From a bacterium (lineage in GTDB: Bacteria; Patescibacteriota; Minisyncoccia; Phycocordibacterales; Phycocordibacteraceae), in assembly GCA_021812955.1 (NCBI GenBank), contig JAKAMJ010000007.1, forward strand, positions 1 through 14,155: 14,155 nucleotides of DNA, written 5' to 3'. This document shows positions 1 through 6,071 of this stretch, one piece after another (within the stretch, counting starts at the first letter, position 1; every line of letters begins with the position of its first letter). The translations under genes were made by a program, and so were the position numbers. Below the pieces are notes generated by a model. It searched no databases. It was given only the letters and a program-made list of their open reading frames with translations, and was not told the DNA's origin.

Positions 1-584
1 CCGCGTACTGCTCCTTCGAGGCGCCGGACGGCGAGATCCTCCTCACGGGCTACGGCGCGGTGCCGCTCATCCGCTACGCGGTCGGCGACCACGGCGGTGT
101 GTACTCCTTCGACGAGGTCGAGCGCCTCTTCGCGGACGCGGGCCTCGACCTGCGCGCCGAAGCGAAGAAGGCCGACGTCCCGCTCTACGAGCTCCCGTTC
201 GTGTATGTGTACGAGCGCTCCGACCTCGCGACGACCATCTACGGGCTCCAGATCTACCCCGAGTACCTGCGCGAGGTCATGCTCGAGAAGACGGTCCAGC
301 GCTACTGCACGGGGAAATTCCAGATCACGACCAAGTTCGACGACAAGCAGGACCAGTACCTCGAGATTCAGATCGAGAAGAAGCGCGGCGTCGACGAGCT
401 CCCGGGCGGCTTCGAGCAGGAACTCCTGGCGGCCATCGACGCGGCCTTCAAGGCGAAGAGCTCAGAATTCACGGAGCTCACGCGGTTCGTGAACGGCCGT
501 CCGCTTGTGCACCTCTCGTTCCGCGCGTCTGGCGACCCCGAGTTCTTCCCGGCCGGTATCAAGCAGAAGTGGGTGAAGAAGTGA
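1..584 (+). CDS. PaaK/CapK-like adenylate-forming enzyme (phenylacetate-CoA ligase family), C-terminal part
   Basis: The reading frame is open from base 3 and enters from outside the window, so only about 193 C-terminal residues are present. Near the start it reads GEILLTGYGAVPLIRYAVGD, which matches the core block of PaaK/CapK/LuxE-type adenylating enzymes (a T..G..PLIRY.tGD pattern whose Asp contacts the ribose of AMP). The rest looks like the mobile C-terminal lid, with a YPEYLREVML segment (compare YPenvr in the family) and a lysine-rich end GIKQKWVKK that could supply the catalytic Lys. Such enzymes activate a carboxylate as an acyl-AMP; the substrate cannot be told. The stop TGA (582-584) touches the stop codon of the convergent TrmB gene with no intergenic base. 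A GTG at 60 is not a believable start because the conserved block begins upstream of it. Confidence 0.72.
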   Translation, partial: AYCSFEAPDGEILLTGYGAVPLIRYAVGDHGGVYSFDEVERLFADAGLDLRAEAKKADVPLYELPFVYVYERSDLATTIYGLQIYPEYLREVMLEKTVQRYCTGKFQITTKFDDKQDQYLEIQIEKKRGVDELPGGFEQELLAAIDAAFKAKSSEFTELTRFVNGRPLVHLSFRASGDPEFFPAGIKQKWVKK

Positions 585-1355
585 TTACCGCACGTGCTTT
601 TCAGTCCCTCGGGATTTCTTCGGTCGTGACGCTGTATCGAGCCGGGCCGCCTCCTCCCAAGCGAGCTCGAATGCTTCAGTAACAACTGCTGTGAAATCGC
701 TGCTCTCAATACGGATAGCGAATTCTTCCGCGTCTGACAGTACCGCTAGTGTGTTACCGAAAATGAATAGGTCCGAGGTGAAGGGGTAGCGGTCTCGTGG
801 AATGGCGCGTACTTGTTCCGAGAATGTCTTCGAATGCACATCGCGTGTTGTTTTTCCTGTTGCGATGATGAATCGAGAATGTGCACGCTTCGTGTCGAGC
901 GTGCCGACGGAACTGGTGTCGTGCAAGAGTGCGCGCACATCGCTCCCCGAACCGCTCTCAACTTCACGGCGAAGCGTTGCAAGTCCTTCCGCGGTATCGA
1001 AATAGGTGGCGCGCAGTGCGAGGTCTGGTCCGGCGACAACGGATTCCAATTCCTTCGCGATGGTTTGCATTGAATCATTAATTTGCTTAGCCTCCGCTAC
1101 CGCGGTGTCTGCGGTCCGCAGGAGCTCGCTAGGTTCGCATGCGCGATAGTGTAGAACCTCATTTCCGGCGCGCTCAGCAAACCCTTTCTTTTCCAGGGAC
1201 TCCAGTAAAACGTACGCTGTGCTCCGTTCCAGTTTCGCCGTTTTCGCAATGACTTGCACCGGTGCTTCGTCGAGTGCGAGAAGCGCAAGGTAGAGCAAGG
1301 CCTCTTTCCTTGAAAGCCCAAGATCTTCGAGTTTTGCAATAACGGTCTTATCCAT
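585..1355 (-). CDS. TrmB-family transcriptional regulator (second gene of pair)
   Basis: This is a 256-residue protein. Residues 1-70 form a winged helix of TrmB type (LGLSRKEALLYLALLALDEA, then AKTAKLERSTAYVLLESLEKKGF), followed by a helical linker and a C-terminal effector-like domain ending in the block DLFIFGNTLAVLS. The upstream TrmB paralogue has the matching block DFAIFGNKIAFMS. Known TrmB proteins are sugar-responsive repressors or activators, but the ligand here is unknown. I chose the ATG at 1355, which overlaps the upstream stop by 8 bases (ATGGATAA) and so implies coupled translation; a TTG at 1376 would add seven residues. No clear Shine-Dalgarno sequence precedes either start. 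The gene ends directly against the stop codon of the convergent adenylating enzyme, with no terminator visible between them. Confidence 0.8.
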   Translation of the reverse strand: MDKTVIAKLEDLGLSRKEALLYLALLALDEAPVQVIAKTAKLERSTAYVLLESLEKKGFAERAGNEVLHYRACEPSELLRTADTAVAEAKQINDSMQTIAKELESVVAGPDLALRATYFDTAEGLATLRREVESGSGSDVRALLHDTSSVGTLDTKRAHSRFIIATGKTTRDVHSKTFSEQVRAIPRDRYPFTSDLFIFGNTLAVLSDAEEFAIRIESSDFTAVVTEAFELAWEEAARLDTASRPKKSRGTEKHVR

Positions 1356-2142
1356 GTTGTTTTGCGTGAGGGTCAAAGCCGATCCGCTCCGCTTCTTTTC
1401 TGGCGAGGTCGTACAGCGTTTTCATGACATCGGCGATGCCTTTGCTCTCGATTGCAACTGCGGCCTGCTGTTCGTGCGACATGAATGCAATCTTGTTTCC
1501 AAAGATTGCAAAATCGGAAGGGAATTTGAATTTATCCTCCGGCAGGTATATCAGTTCGTCGATCCCCCTTGGTACGTGACGAACGTACTCCATCCCTCCT
1601 TCGTCCGCAGGGTGAATGCCGTACATTGCGATGCCGCGCTTAAATCGTTCCCTTACGTACGTCGGGAGGTAGTCAGGAAGGCTTTTACCGATCTTGCTTG
1701 CGTGCGAGAATACACGCATAACGCGCTCACTGTTGTTTAGCGACTCTTCGAATGCACGTCTTAAACCCTCGCGTCCCTGTAGAACGAGCATGCGCGGTCG
1801 ATGCCGTTCTTGTTTGGCTAGGGAGCGAATTTCCGGTAGAAGCGTTTCAATGGCCTGCCGCGTGAGAACGGCTTTCTCGAGGCGTTCCTTAGCGGCGCGC
1901 TCAAGACGTTCTGGTGGTACTGCAGCATAGCGGCGTATGCCCTTGTCCGCAGCGATTCCTACGAGTCCGTGTTTCTGGAGCCTGTCAATAACGACGTAGA
2001 GGGAGCTGCGGTTAAGCCCTGTCTTATGGGCGAGCGCGCTCACGGGCGATGGTCCCAACTCGAGAAGCGTGACGTATGCTTCGGCCTCCTTTTCATCGAG
2101 GCCGAGTGCGGAAAGTTTCTTTACGAGGGCTGTCTGTTCCAT
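1348..2142 (-). CDS. TrmB-family transcriptional regulator (first gene of pair)
   Basis: This is a 264-residue protein with an N-terminal TrmB winged helix (LGLDEKEAEAYVTLLELGPS, then AHKTGLNRSSLYVVIDRLQKHGL). A predicted coiled linker rich in Glu, Arg and Leu spans about residues 85-120, and the C-terminal domain carries SDFAIFGNKIAFMS near residue 220. It shares its architecture with the overlapping downstream gene, so the two are paralogues that may form a heteromer. I prefer the ATG at 2142 because it lies 37 bases downstream of a perfect TTGACA inside an operator-like repeat; an ATG at 2169 would add nine residues but start inside that promoter. The gene is divergent from the methyltransferase operon at 2329, the usual place for a local regulator. 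Function is inferred from family and layout. Confidence 0.83.
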   Translation of the reverse strand: MEQTALVKKLSALGLDEKEAEAYVTLLELGPSPVSALAHKTGLNRSSLYVVIDRLQKHGLVGIAADKGIRRYAAVPPERLERAAKERLEKAVLTRQAIETLLPEIRSLAKQERHRPRMLVLQGREGLRRAFEESLNNSERVMRVFSHASKIGKSLPDYLPTYVRERFKRGIAMYGIHPADEGGMEYVRHVPRGIDELIYLPEDKFKFPSDFAIFGNKIAFMSHEQQAAVAIESKGIADVMKTLYDLARKEAERIGFDPHAKQHG

Positions 2143-2169
2143 ACAACACCAAATTCCCACCTCGAGCAT

Positions 2170-2181
2170 CTGTTGTCAAAG
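2170..2181 (-). promoter_or_regulatory. Operator-like 12-mer with TTGACA box, TrmB-pair side
   Basis: CTGTTGTCAAAG on the plus strand reads CTTTGACAACAG on the minus strand, identical to the 12-mer at 2291-2302 in the opposite orientation. It contains a perfect -35 hexamer TTGACA (minus strand, 2179-2174) 37 bases ahead of the TrmB ATG at 2142. The matching -10 is poor (GAATTT, 2156-2151). The likely role is a promoter plus binding site for one or both TrmB proteins; this is inferred. Confidence 0.5.
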
Positions 2182-2198
2182 GCTGCCAACAGCCTTTG
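2177..2198. promoter_or_regulatory. 22-bp palindrome, candidate TrmB operator
   Basis: CAAAGGCTG, spacer CCAA, CAGCCTTTG: a perfect 9-bp inverted repeat that overlaps the -35 box of the minus-strand TrmB promoter. Its position and symmetry suit a dimeric winged-helix regulator acting autogenously. It has no T-run, so a terminator is unlikely. Confidence 0.5.
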
Positions 2199-2290
2199 TA
2201 TCAAGTCATGGGATGAGGCTGCGATTCCGCGCCATACATGCTGAACAAAATTACCCTCGTGCCGACGCCATTCGAAACTATGTTGTTGTT

Positions 2291-2320
2291 CTTTGACAAC
2301 AGCCGTATGTGAATTTGAAT
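2291..2320 (+). promoter_or_regulatory. Operator-like 12-mer and promoter of the methyltransferase operon
   Basis: CTTTGACAACAG (2291-2302) is the inverted copy of the 12-mer at 2170-2181. It includes TTGACA (2293-2298), followed after 16 bases by TTGAAT (2315-2320), a 4/6 match to a -10 box. The start codon at 2329 lies 36 bases after the first T of TTGACA and has no Shine-Dalgarno sequence, so a leaderless transcript is possible. A TGTTGT/ACAACA inverted repeat also surrounds the -35 box (2284-2301). Confidence 0.5.
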
Positions 2321-2328
2321 GATTTTCC

Positions 2329-3018
2329 ATGGAGTTAGCAATTCCCGTTGGACCGCAGTCGCCGTATCGTAACGCGCTTTCAGAATTATATGGAACCGTC
2401 CATAGGGAGCGCAGTTATTATGATACTGCGTGGCGTGGAGACATTCGTGAGCGCCTGCTTCAACGCGCCGGGGAAGGGAAGATATGTGGCGTACGAGTGC
2501 TAGATGTTGGCTGTCGTGACGGCTATCTATCGGATCGAATATTCAAAAACAGTGATATTACCGGACTCGATGTTGATACTGCCGCTTTGGACCGGTTCGC
2601 GAACCGTAGTTCGCGACATGGAAATAGTTTCGTAACGATGCTCGGCGACCTGAATCAACGTTTGGTATTCGCCGACGCCTCGTTTGACGCAATCCTGATG
2701 GGAGAAGTGATCGAACACGTCATTGACCCATCTCTCTTGTTGCGGGAATGTGCGCGAATACTTCGCCCGAATGGACTTCTGGTAGGTTCAACGCCGAACG
2801 CGGCTCGGTGGGACAAGAGATTGCGCCTCCTGGCGGGAGCAGATCCGAAAGAGTTCAGCGATCCTACGCACCTGCAGTATTTTACACTTACTAGTCTTCG
2901 GACAACACTCGTGTCATCATTCAAACACGTAAACATTGGGTGCTATCAGGGGGCGGGTGAATGCCAGATACTTCCTCAGTTGCGCGCTGACGGCTTTATA
3001 TTTTCTTGTCGAGTATGA
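2329..3018 (+). CDS. Class I SAM-dependent methyltransferase
   Basis: This 229-residue cytoplasmic protein has a classic Rossmann methyltransferase core: motif I VLDVGCRDG at residues 57-65, an acidic residue after the second strand (GLDVD, 79-83), GDLN at 106-109, and FDAILMGEVIEHV at 119-131 (the UbiG/Methyltransf_11-type block), then the LRPNG turn near 145-149. The substrate is not predictable. It is the first gene of a four-gene operon and its TGA overlaps the next ATG (ATGA at 3015-3018), so translation is coupled. Company with an NTP pyrophosphatase and a nucleotide kinase hints at a nucleotide- or nucleic-acid-linked substrate, but UbiG-like enzymes also methylate lipids, sugars and small molecules. 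Confidence 0.85.
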   Translation: MELAIPVGPQSPYRNALSELYGTVHRERSYYDTAWRGDIRERLLQRAGEGKICGVRVLDVGCRDGYLSDRIFKNSDITGLDVDTAALDRFANRSSRHGNSFVTMLGDLNQRLVFADASFDAILMGEVIEHVIDPSLLLRECARILRPNGLLVGSTPNAARWDKRLRLLAGADPKEFSDPTHLQYFTLTSLRTTLVSSFKHVNIGCYQGAGECQILPQLRADGFIFSCRV

Positions 3019-3620
3019 AAACACTCTGGCTTGCTACGCAGAATGCCGCCAAGGCGCGTTTTTATCGAGACGTGCTCGGCGATCTGCTAGCAGTCTCAGC
3101 TTCTACGAACTCACAAAGAAACTCCAACGTGGAAGAAACGCTCGATAATGCAGCCATCAATGCTCAACGGAAAGCTGATGCGTATTATGGCAGGACAGAG
3201 CGCCCTGTGCTTGGCGAGGACACGTCTCTCTGCATCCCGGCACTCGACGGATTACCAGGTCCAGCAATTCGTCGATGGGGAGGGTCCCTGTCCGACGACG
3301 TGAGTGATCATGAATGGATGCGTTTTTTCTTTACACAAATCGCCCCGCTCGATACGGGTGCAGGAGTTCCATGTGTAAAGTCTCACCACTACGCTCTGCG
3401 CACACATGGACGCAGTGCTTCACTCAAGCTTGATTTCCCTTGCCGGATAGTTTTGCGCGACTATCAGGCAGGTCACCCATTTTACGGCGGTCCACTGTCG
3501 TATGTCTTGAAGTACGAACAATTCAATCGATATGAAAACGAGCTTTCGCTCTTAGAAAAAAAGGGGTTATTCGCTCCGTTAAGGTTTTTCGTTGAGCACG
3601 AGGTTCTGCGCCGAGCGTAG
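3015..3620 (+). CDS. Diverged HAM1/RdgB-like nucleoside-triphosphate pyrophosphatase
   Basis: This is a 201-residue protein from the ATG at 3015, which shares the ATGA overlap with the methyltransferase; an in-frame start at 3006 is less likely. The N-terminal half follows the ITPase/RdgB pattern: LATQNAAK (6-13; family aTgN.gK), EETLDNA (40-46; family etg.tf.eNA), GEDTSLCIPALDGLPGPAIRRW (67-88; family aDDSGL.vdaL.g.PG.ysar). The family cleaves non-canonical purine NTPs such as ITP and XTP to the NMP and pyrophosphate. Here the usual DDSG is EDTS, and the family GGFGYDP.F block is not recognisable; PFYGGPLSYV (155-164) may be a substitute. Substrate choice may therefore differ from house-cleaning enzymes. 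A 13-bp inverted repeat begins inside its last codons. Confidence 0.7.
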   Translation: MKTLWLATQNAAKARFYRDVLGDLLAVSASTNSQRNSNVEETLDNAAINAQRKADAYYGRTERPVLGEDTSLCIPALDGLPGPAIRRWGGSLSDDVSDHEWMRFFFTQIAPLDTGAGVPCVKSHHYALRTHGRSASLKLDFPCRIVLRDYQAGHPFYGGPLSYVLKYEQFNRYENELSLLEKKGLFAPLRFFVEHEVLRRA

Positions 3621-3652
3621 TCCCATTGCAGGGGGCTGTGCTCGGCGCAGAA
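3604..3652. repeat. 13-bp perfect inverted repeat spanning gene end and intergenic spacer
   Basis: TTCTGCGCCGAGC (3604-3616) is exactly complementary to GCTCGGCGCAGAA (3640-3652), with a 23-nt loop that holds the stop codon of the pyrophosphatase gene. There is no T-run after it on either strand, so it does not look like an intrinsic terminator. It could be an mRNA processing or stability hairpin that tunes expression of the kinase gene downstream. Confidence 0.7.
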
Positions 3653-3691
3653 ATACGCCGAACTCGGAAGCACAAAAAGAGAGGTGTGTTC

Positions 3692-4291
3692 ATGTTCTTT
3701 GTAATCGAAGGTGCTGACGGCACCGGAAAATCAACCCTAGCAAACGCGCTCTCTACGAGCACAGGCGGCGTGGTAGTAAATGCGCCAAGCGCACGTCTTA
3801 AGCCCTACAAACTGTGGATCGATGCCAATGCAAGCGGCAGTTTGCATTATCGGTTCTATAAAAAGTGTATGGCTGATTTATCGGCAGAAGCCAAGCTGTT
3901 TGTCAGTAACGGTTCTGTCGTATTAGCAGATAGATATTGGTACAGCACCGTAGCTACGCACAGGGCGCTTGGAGTGCAGTGTGAAGCTACGGAATTCGAC
4001 GGGTGCCTGCGCCCCGATATCGTGTTGTACCTCATAGCGGATCCGTCGGTAAGAGGTACTCGCATGAAATCACGCGGCCTTGATCAAAACGATCTGCGAA
4101 TGCTTGACACCCATCAAGAGCTTGCGCGACATTTCGATGAACTCTTGCCAGAAATGACGAGAATAATCGACACAACGTTTCTTGATGTGAGAGACATGGT
4201 GGCCGCGGCTTTGGAGATGCTAAGGGAGTCTGTCCCAAATAGAACAGCCTCGCATGCACAGGGAGTCGCACATGGCGTACTTCTTTCTTAG
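3692..4291 (+). CDS. Thymidylate-kinase-like nucleotide kinase
   Basis: This is a 199-residue P-loop kinase. The Walker A motif GADGTGKST lies at residues 7-15 directly after the first strand FFVIE, as in dTMP kinases. VVLADRYWYST (77-86) matches the DR(Y) motif that binds the acceptor nucleotide, RPDIVLYLIADP (108-119) precedes the LID, and the LID-like MKSRGLDQND (125-134) holds Arg and Asp. Length is typical for Tmk. The family transfers phosphate from ATP to dTMP, though deoxynucleoside or other dNMP kinases share this fold. The start is set by AGAGGTG about 6-7 bases before the ATG at 3692; an upstream in-frame ATG at 3626 would add a non-conserved basic stretch. The 3' end overlaps the Gre-like gene by 20 bases. 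Confidence 0.75.
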   Translation: MFFVIEGADGTGKSTLANALSTSTGGVVVNAPSARLKPYKLWIDANASGSLHYRFYKKCMADLSAEAKLFVSNGSVVLADRYWYSTVATHRALGVQCEATEFDGCLRPDIVLYLIADPSVRGTRMKSRGLDQNDLRMLDTHQELARHFDELLPEMTRIIDTTFLDVRDMVAAALEMLRESVPNRTASHAQGVAHGVLLS

Positions 4292-4736
4292 GGAAGACTT
4301 TCTCGCTCTTGAGGACAAGATCGCTGAAGTGGAAGAGAAAGTAAGAGAATGCGGCCGAGAAATGGCCCTAAGCTGCCAAGAAGGAGCAGAAACCTTTCAC
4401 GACAACTTTGCCTTCGAGGAGGGAGAGCGACAACAGCGTATGTGGAGTCGGGAATACGGACGATTAGTCGAACTACACCGCAATGCTCGTTTAGTCGATC
4501 CGCCTACTGACAACACCGTTGTGGCGCTTGGCAAAACCGTTACGATGCGTGATCTTGAAACGGATAAAAGCGTTTCCTATCAAATCGGAAGCTTTCTCGT
4601 CTTCAGTTCCGTATTGGGGCGTATCTCGTACGAGAGCCCTTTGGCCCGGATGATAATCGGTCGCCGTGTTGGAGACGAATGTACAGCGCTCATTGCGGGG
4701 AAGAAGCGATCTTTCGAAATAGAAAAGATACTCTAA
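4272..4736 (+). CDS. GreA/GreB-family transcription elongation factor-like protein
   Basis: This 154-residue protein has the two-domain Gre layout. An N-terminal charged helical hairpin (about 8-75) is followed by a C-terminal FKBP-like domain with ALGKTVTMRDLETDKSVSYQ (86-105) and GRISYESPLARMIIGRRVGD (116-135), which match the GreA C-domain closely (iSp.SPLA.aLlGk.vGD). Gre factors insert the coiled-coil tip into the RNA polymerase secondary channel and stimulate cleavage of backtracked RNA. The tip here reads ETFHDNFAFEE instead of the usual GDLSENAEY, so the first catalytic Asp seems replaced and the second acid is Asp rather than Glu; activity may be altered. The start at 4272 is fixed by GGGAG (4261-4265) six bases upstream. 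It is the last gene of the operon. Confidence 0.8.
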   Translation: MAYFFLREDFLALEDKIAEVEEKVRECGREMALSCQEGAETFHDNFAFEEGERQQRMWSREYGRLVELHRNARLVDPPTDNTVVALGKTVTMRDLETDKSVSYQIGSFLVFSSVLGRISYESPLARMIIGRRVGDECTALIAGKKRSFEIEKIL

Positions 4737-4772
4737 AAGAGCGGCAGGCATATGCTTGCCGCTCTTCTTCTG
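4737..4772 (+). terminator. Intrinsic terminator of the methyltransferase-to-Gre operon
   Basis: AAGAGCGGCA (4737-4746) pairs with TGCCGCTCTT (4757-4766). The inner ten bases are themselves nearly palindromic (GCATATGC), so the stem extends almost to the centre. A pyrimidine-rich tail CTTCTTCT follows. It starts immediately after the Gre stop codon. Confidence 0.8.
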
Positions 4773-4863
4773 CTCGCAGAAAGACCCTTGATATATTACG
4801 GTACTGCCCGTTCCGGACAGGGCCGAATTTCCACTTCAGGCATCCGTCGTCTAAAGAGTGTCA

Positions 4864-5007
4864 ATGGATGGCAAATATTCATGCGGGGAACCGTACAGCG
4901 TGCTCGTATTGCGGGAAACGAACGGGGAGGGCTCGCTCGCGGTTGGCGACACGGAACGTCGGCGCATCTCCGATGTCATTTGCACGGAAGAAGTAGTAGT
5001 CAGCTAG
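4864..5007 (+). CDS. Possible small protein of 47 residues, unknown function
   Basis: The interval between the terminator and the nitroreductase gene (about 270 bases) holds one short frame that reads like protein: it starts MDGKYSCGEPYSVLVLRETN and ends CTEEVVVS, is acidic overall with two cysteines, and GC-rich third positions predominate (about 31 of 47 codons by hand count). AAAGAG lies about 5 bases before the ATG; a GTG at 4858 would add two residues. I recognise no family. Overlapping frames on the same strand over this interval look worse. It may be spurious. Confidence 0.3.
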   Translation: MDGKYSCGEPYSVLVLRETNGEGSLAVGDTERRRISDVICTEEVVVS

Positions 5008-5022
5008 CGTACGGTGCTTGGG

Positions 5023-5031
5023 TGGTACTAT
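5023..5031 (+). promoter_or_regulatory. Extended -10 promoter candidate for nitroreductase gene
   Basis: TGGTACTAT is an extended -10 (TGN then TACTAT, 5026-5031) that ends six bases before the ATG at 5038. No clear -35 is seen. The spacing would place the transcript start at the start codon. Confidence 0.4.
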
Positions 5032-5037
5032 GTATGC

Positions 5038-6063
5038 ATGCAATCAAACGCCGGTTTCGAGCGGTTTCTAGCGCACTTTCCTAAGGAGGGGGCTCTTGCA
5101 GCGCAGATCGAGGCCCTCCTTGAGGGAGCAACTCGCGCTCCGTCGACGCATAACAGCCAGCCGTGGCGGTTTACGTTCATGGCCGATGGCGTCGAGGTGC
5201 TGCGTGACACCACGGTTGAGCTGCCCAATTCTGACAAAGAAACGCAGTACGCGCACATCAGTATAGGGTTTTTGCTCCAGCACATCGAGACACTTGGGCG
5301 GTACCTCGGCATGAAGCCGAGGGTCACCGTGCAGGTCGATGGCGCGCACATTGCGCGGGTGTCGTTTGTGCCGTCGGAAGGATTTGACGCCTCGCTTGAG
5401 CCGCTCGTCCGTGCCATATTCCTGCGCCGCAATCGGAGAGGGAATTTCACGAGCGCGGCGCTGCCCGAGGACTTACTCGGCGAACTCCGCTCTGTGGTAC
5501 CCATGCCGACCGGGCTCTCCTTTTCTGTGCCGGCCGTCATGACGGATGCGACAAAGAAGCGTCGCGTCGGCGAGCTTACACTCGAGACGATGGTGCGGCT
5601 TTATGGTCTCTCATCATTCCGCAAAGAGATGTCCCAGTGGGTAGTGCCATCGACGTCGCGTCGCAGGACCGGTATCCCCGGGTACTCGCTCAACCAGCCG
5701 CTGTTGCTGTCTCTCGTGTTGCCGTCAATCATCCGTCGCATAAATATCGGGAAATTGCCGGGGAAACTGAGCGCGGCGGCGATTGCTTCAGCGCCTGCAC
5801 TCGTTGCCTTCGGATCGAAAGCTGACCCGGCCGCGTGGCTTTCGATCGGGTACGAGTCGTCACGCATCATACTCACGCTCGTGTCGCGCGGGTTCGATGC
5901 TTCCGTGTACGTCGCAACGGCCGAACTGCCTGACATCCGCAAGGAGACGGAGCAATTGTTTGGCTTAGTGGAGGATATGAGGTTCCTGTTCGCGATAGGC
6001 AAGCTCGAAGGTCGCGCGGAGTGGTATACGCCGCGTGTAGCACTGGACGATAAGCTACAATAG
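5038..6063 (+). CDS. Nitroreductase-family (Acg-like) FMN oxidoreductase
   Basis: This is a 341-residue protein from the ATG at 5038; a GTG at 5014 would add eight residues. The motif ATRAPSTHNSQPWRFTFM (about residues 31-48) is the N-terminal FMN-contacting signature of the nitroreductase fold, in the AP S.HN.QPW form typical of Acg-like proteins. A second half, with APALVAFGSKADPAAWLSIGYESSRIIL around residues 252-279, matches the C-terminal nitroreductase segment in which the protein packs on flavin. Enzymes of this fold use FMN to reduce nitro, quinone or other groups, or act as flavin-storage or dehydrogenase partners in peptide modification. The next gene, eight bases on, is a ThiF-like protein; fusions of these two domains exist (as I recall, mycobacterial Rv1355c-type), so they probably act on one substrate. 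Confidence 0.78.
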   Translation: MQSNAGFERFLAHFPKEGALAAQIEALLEGATRAPSTHNSQPWRFTFMADGVEVLRDTTVELPNSDKETQYAHISIGFLLQHIETLGRYLGMKPRVTVQVDGAHIARVSFVPSEGFDASLEPLVRAIFLRRNRRGNFTSAALPEDLLGELRSVVPMPTGLSFSVPAVMTDATKKRRVGELTLETMVRLYGLSSFRKEMSQWVVPSTSRRRTGIPGYSLNQPLLLSLVLPSIIRRINIGKLPGKLSAAAIASAPALVAFGSKADPAAWLSIGYESSRIILTLVSRGFDASVYVATAELPDIRKETEQLFGLVEDMRFLFAIGKLEGRAEWYTPRVALDDKLQ

Positions 6064-6071
6064 TAAACACC

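Noticed and set aside
3604..3652. Intrinsic terminator between the pyrophosphatase and kinase genes
   Set aside because: The loop is 23 nt and there is no T-run on either strand after the stem.
4679..5084. Two overlapping plus-strand frames over the gap after the Gre-like gene, one with a single CxxC
   Set aside because: They run through the terminator hairpin or into the nitroreductase start, and lack recognisable domains. The short frame at 4864 is the better, though still weak, candidate.
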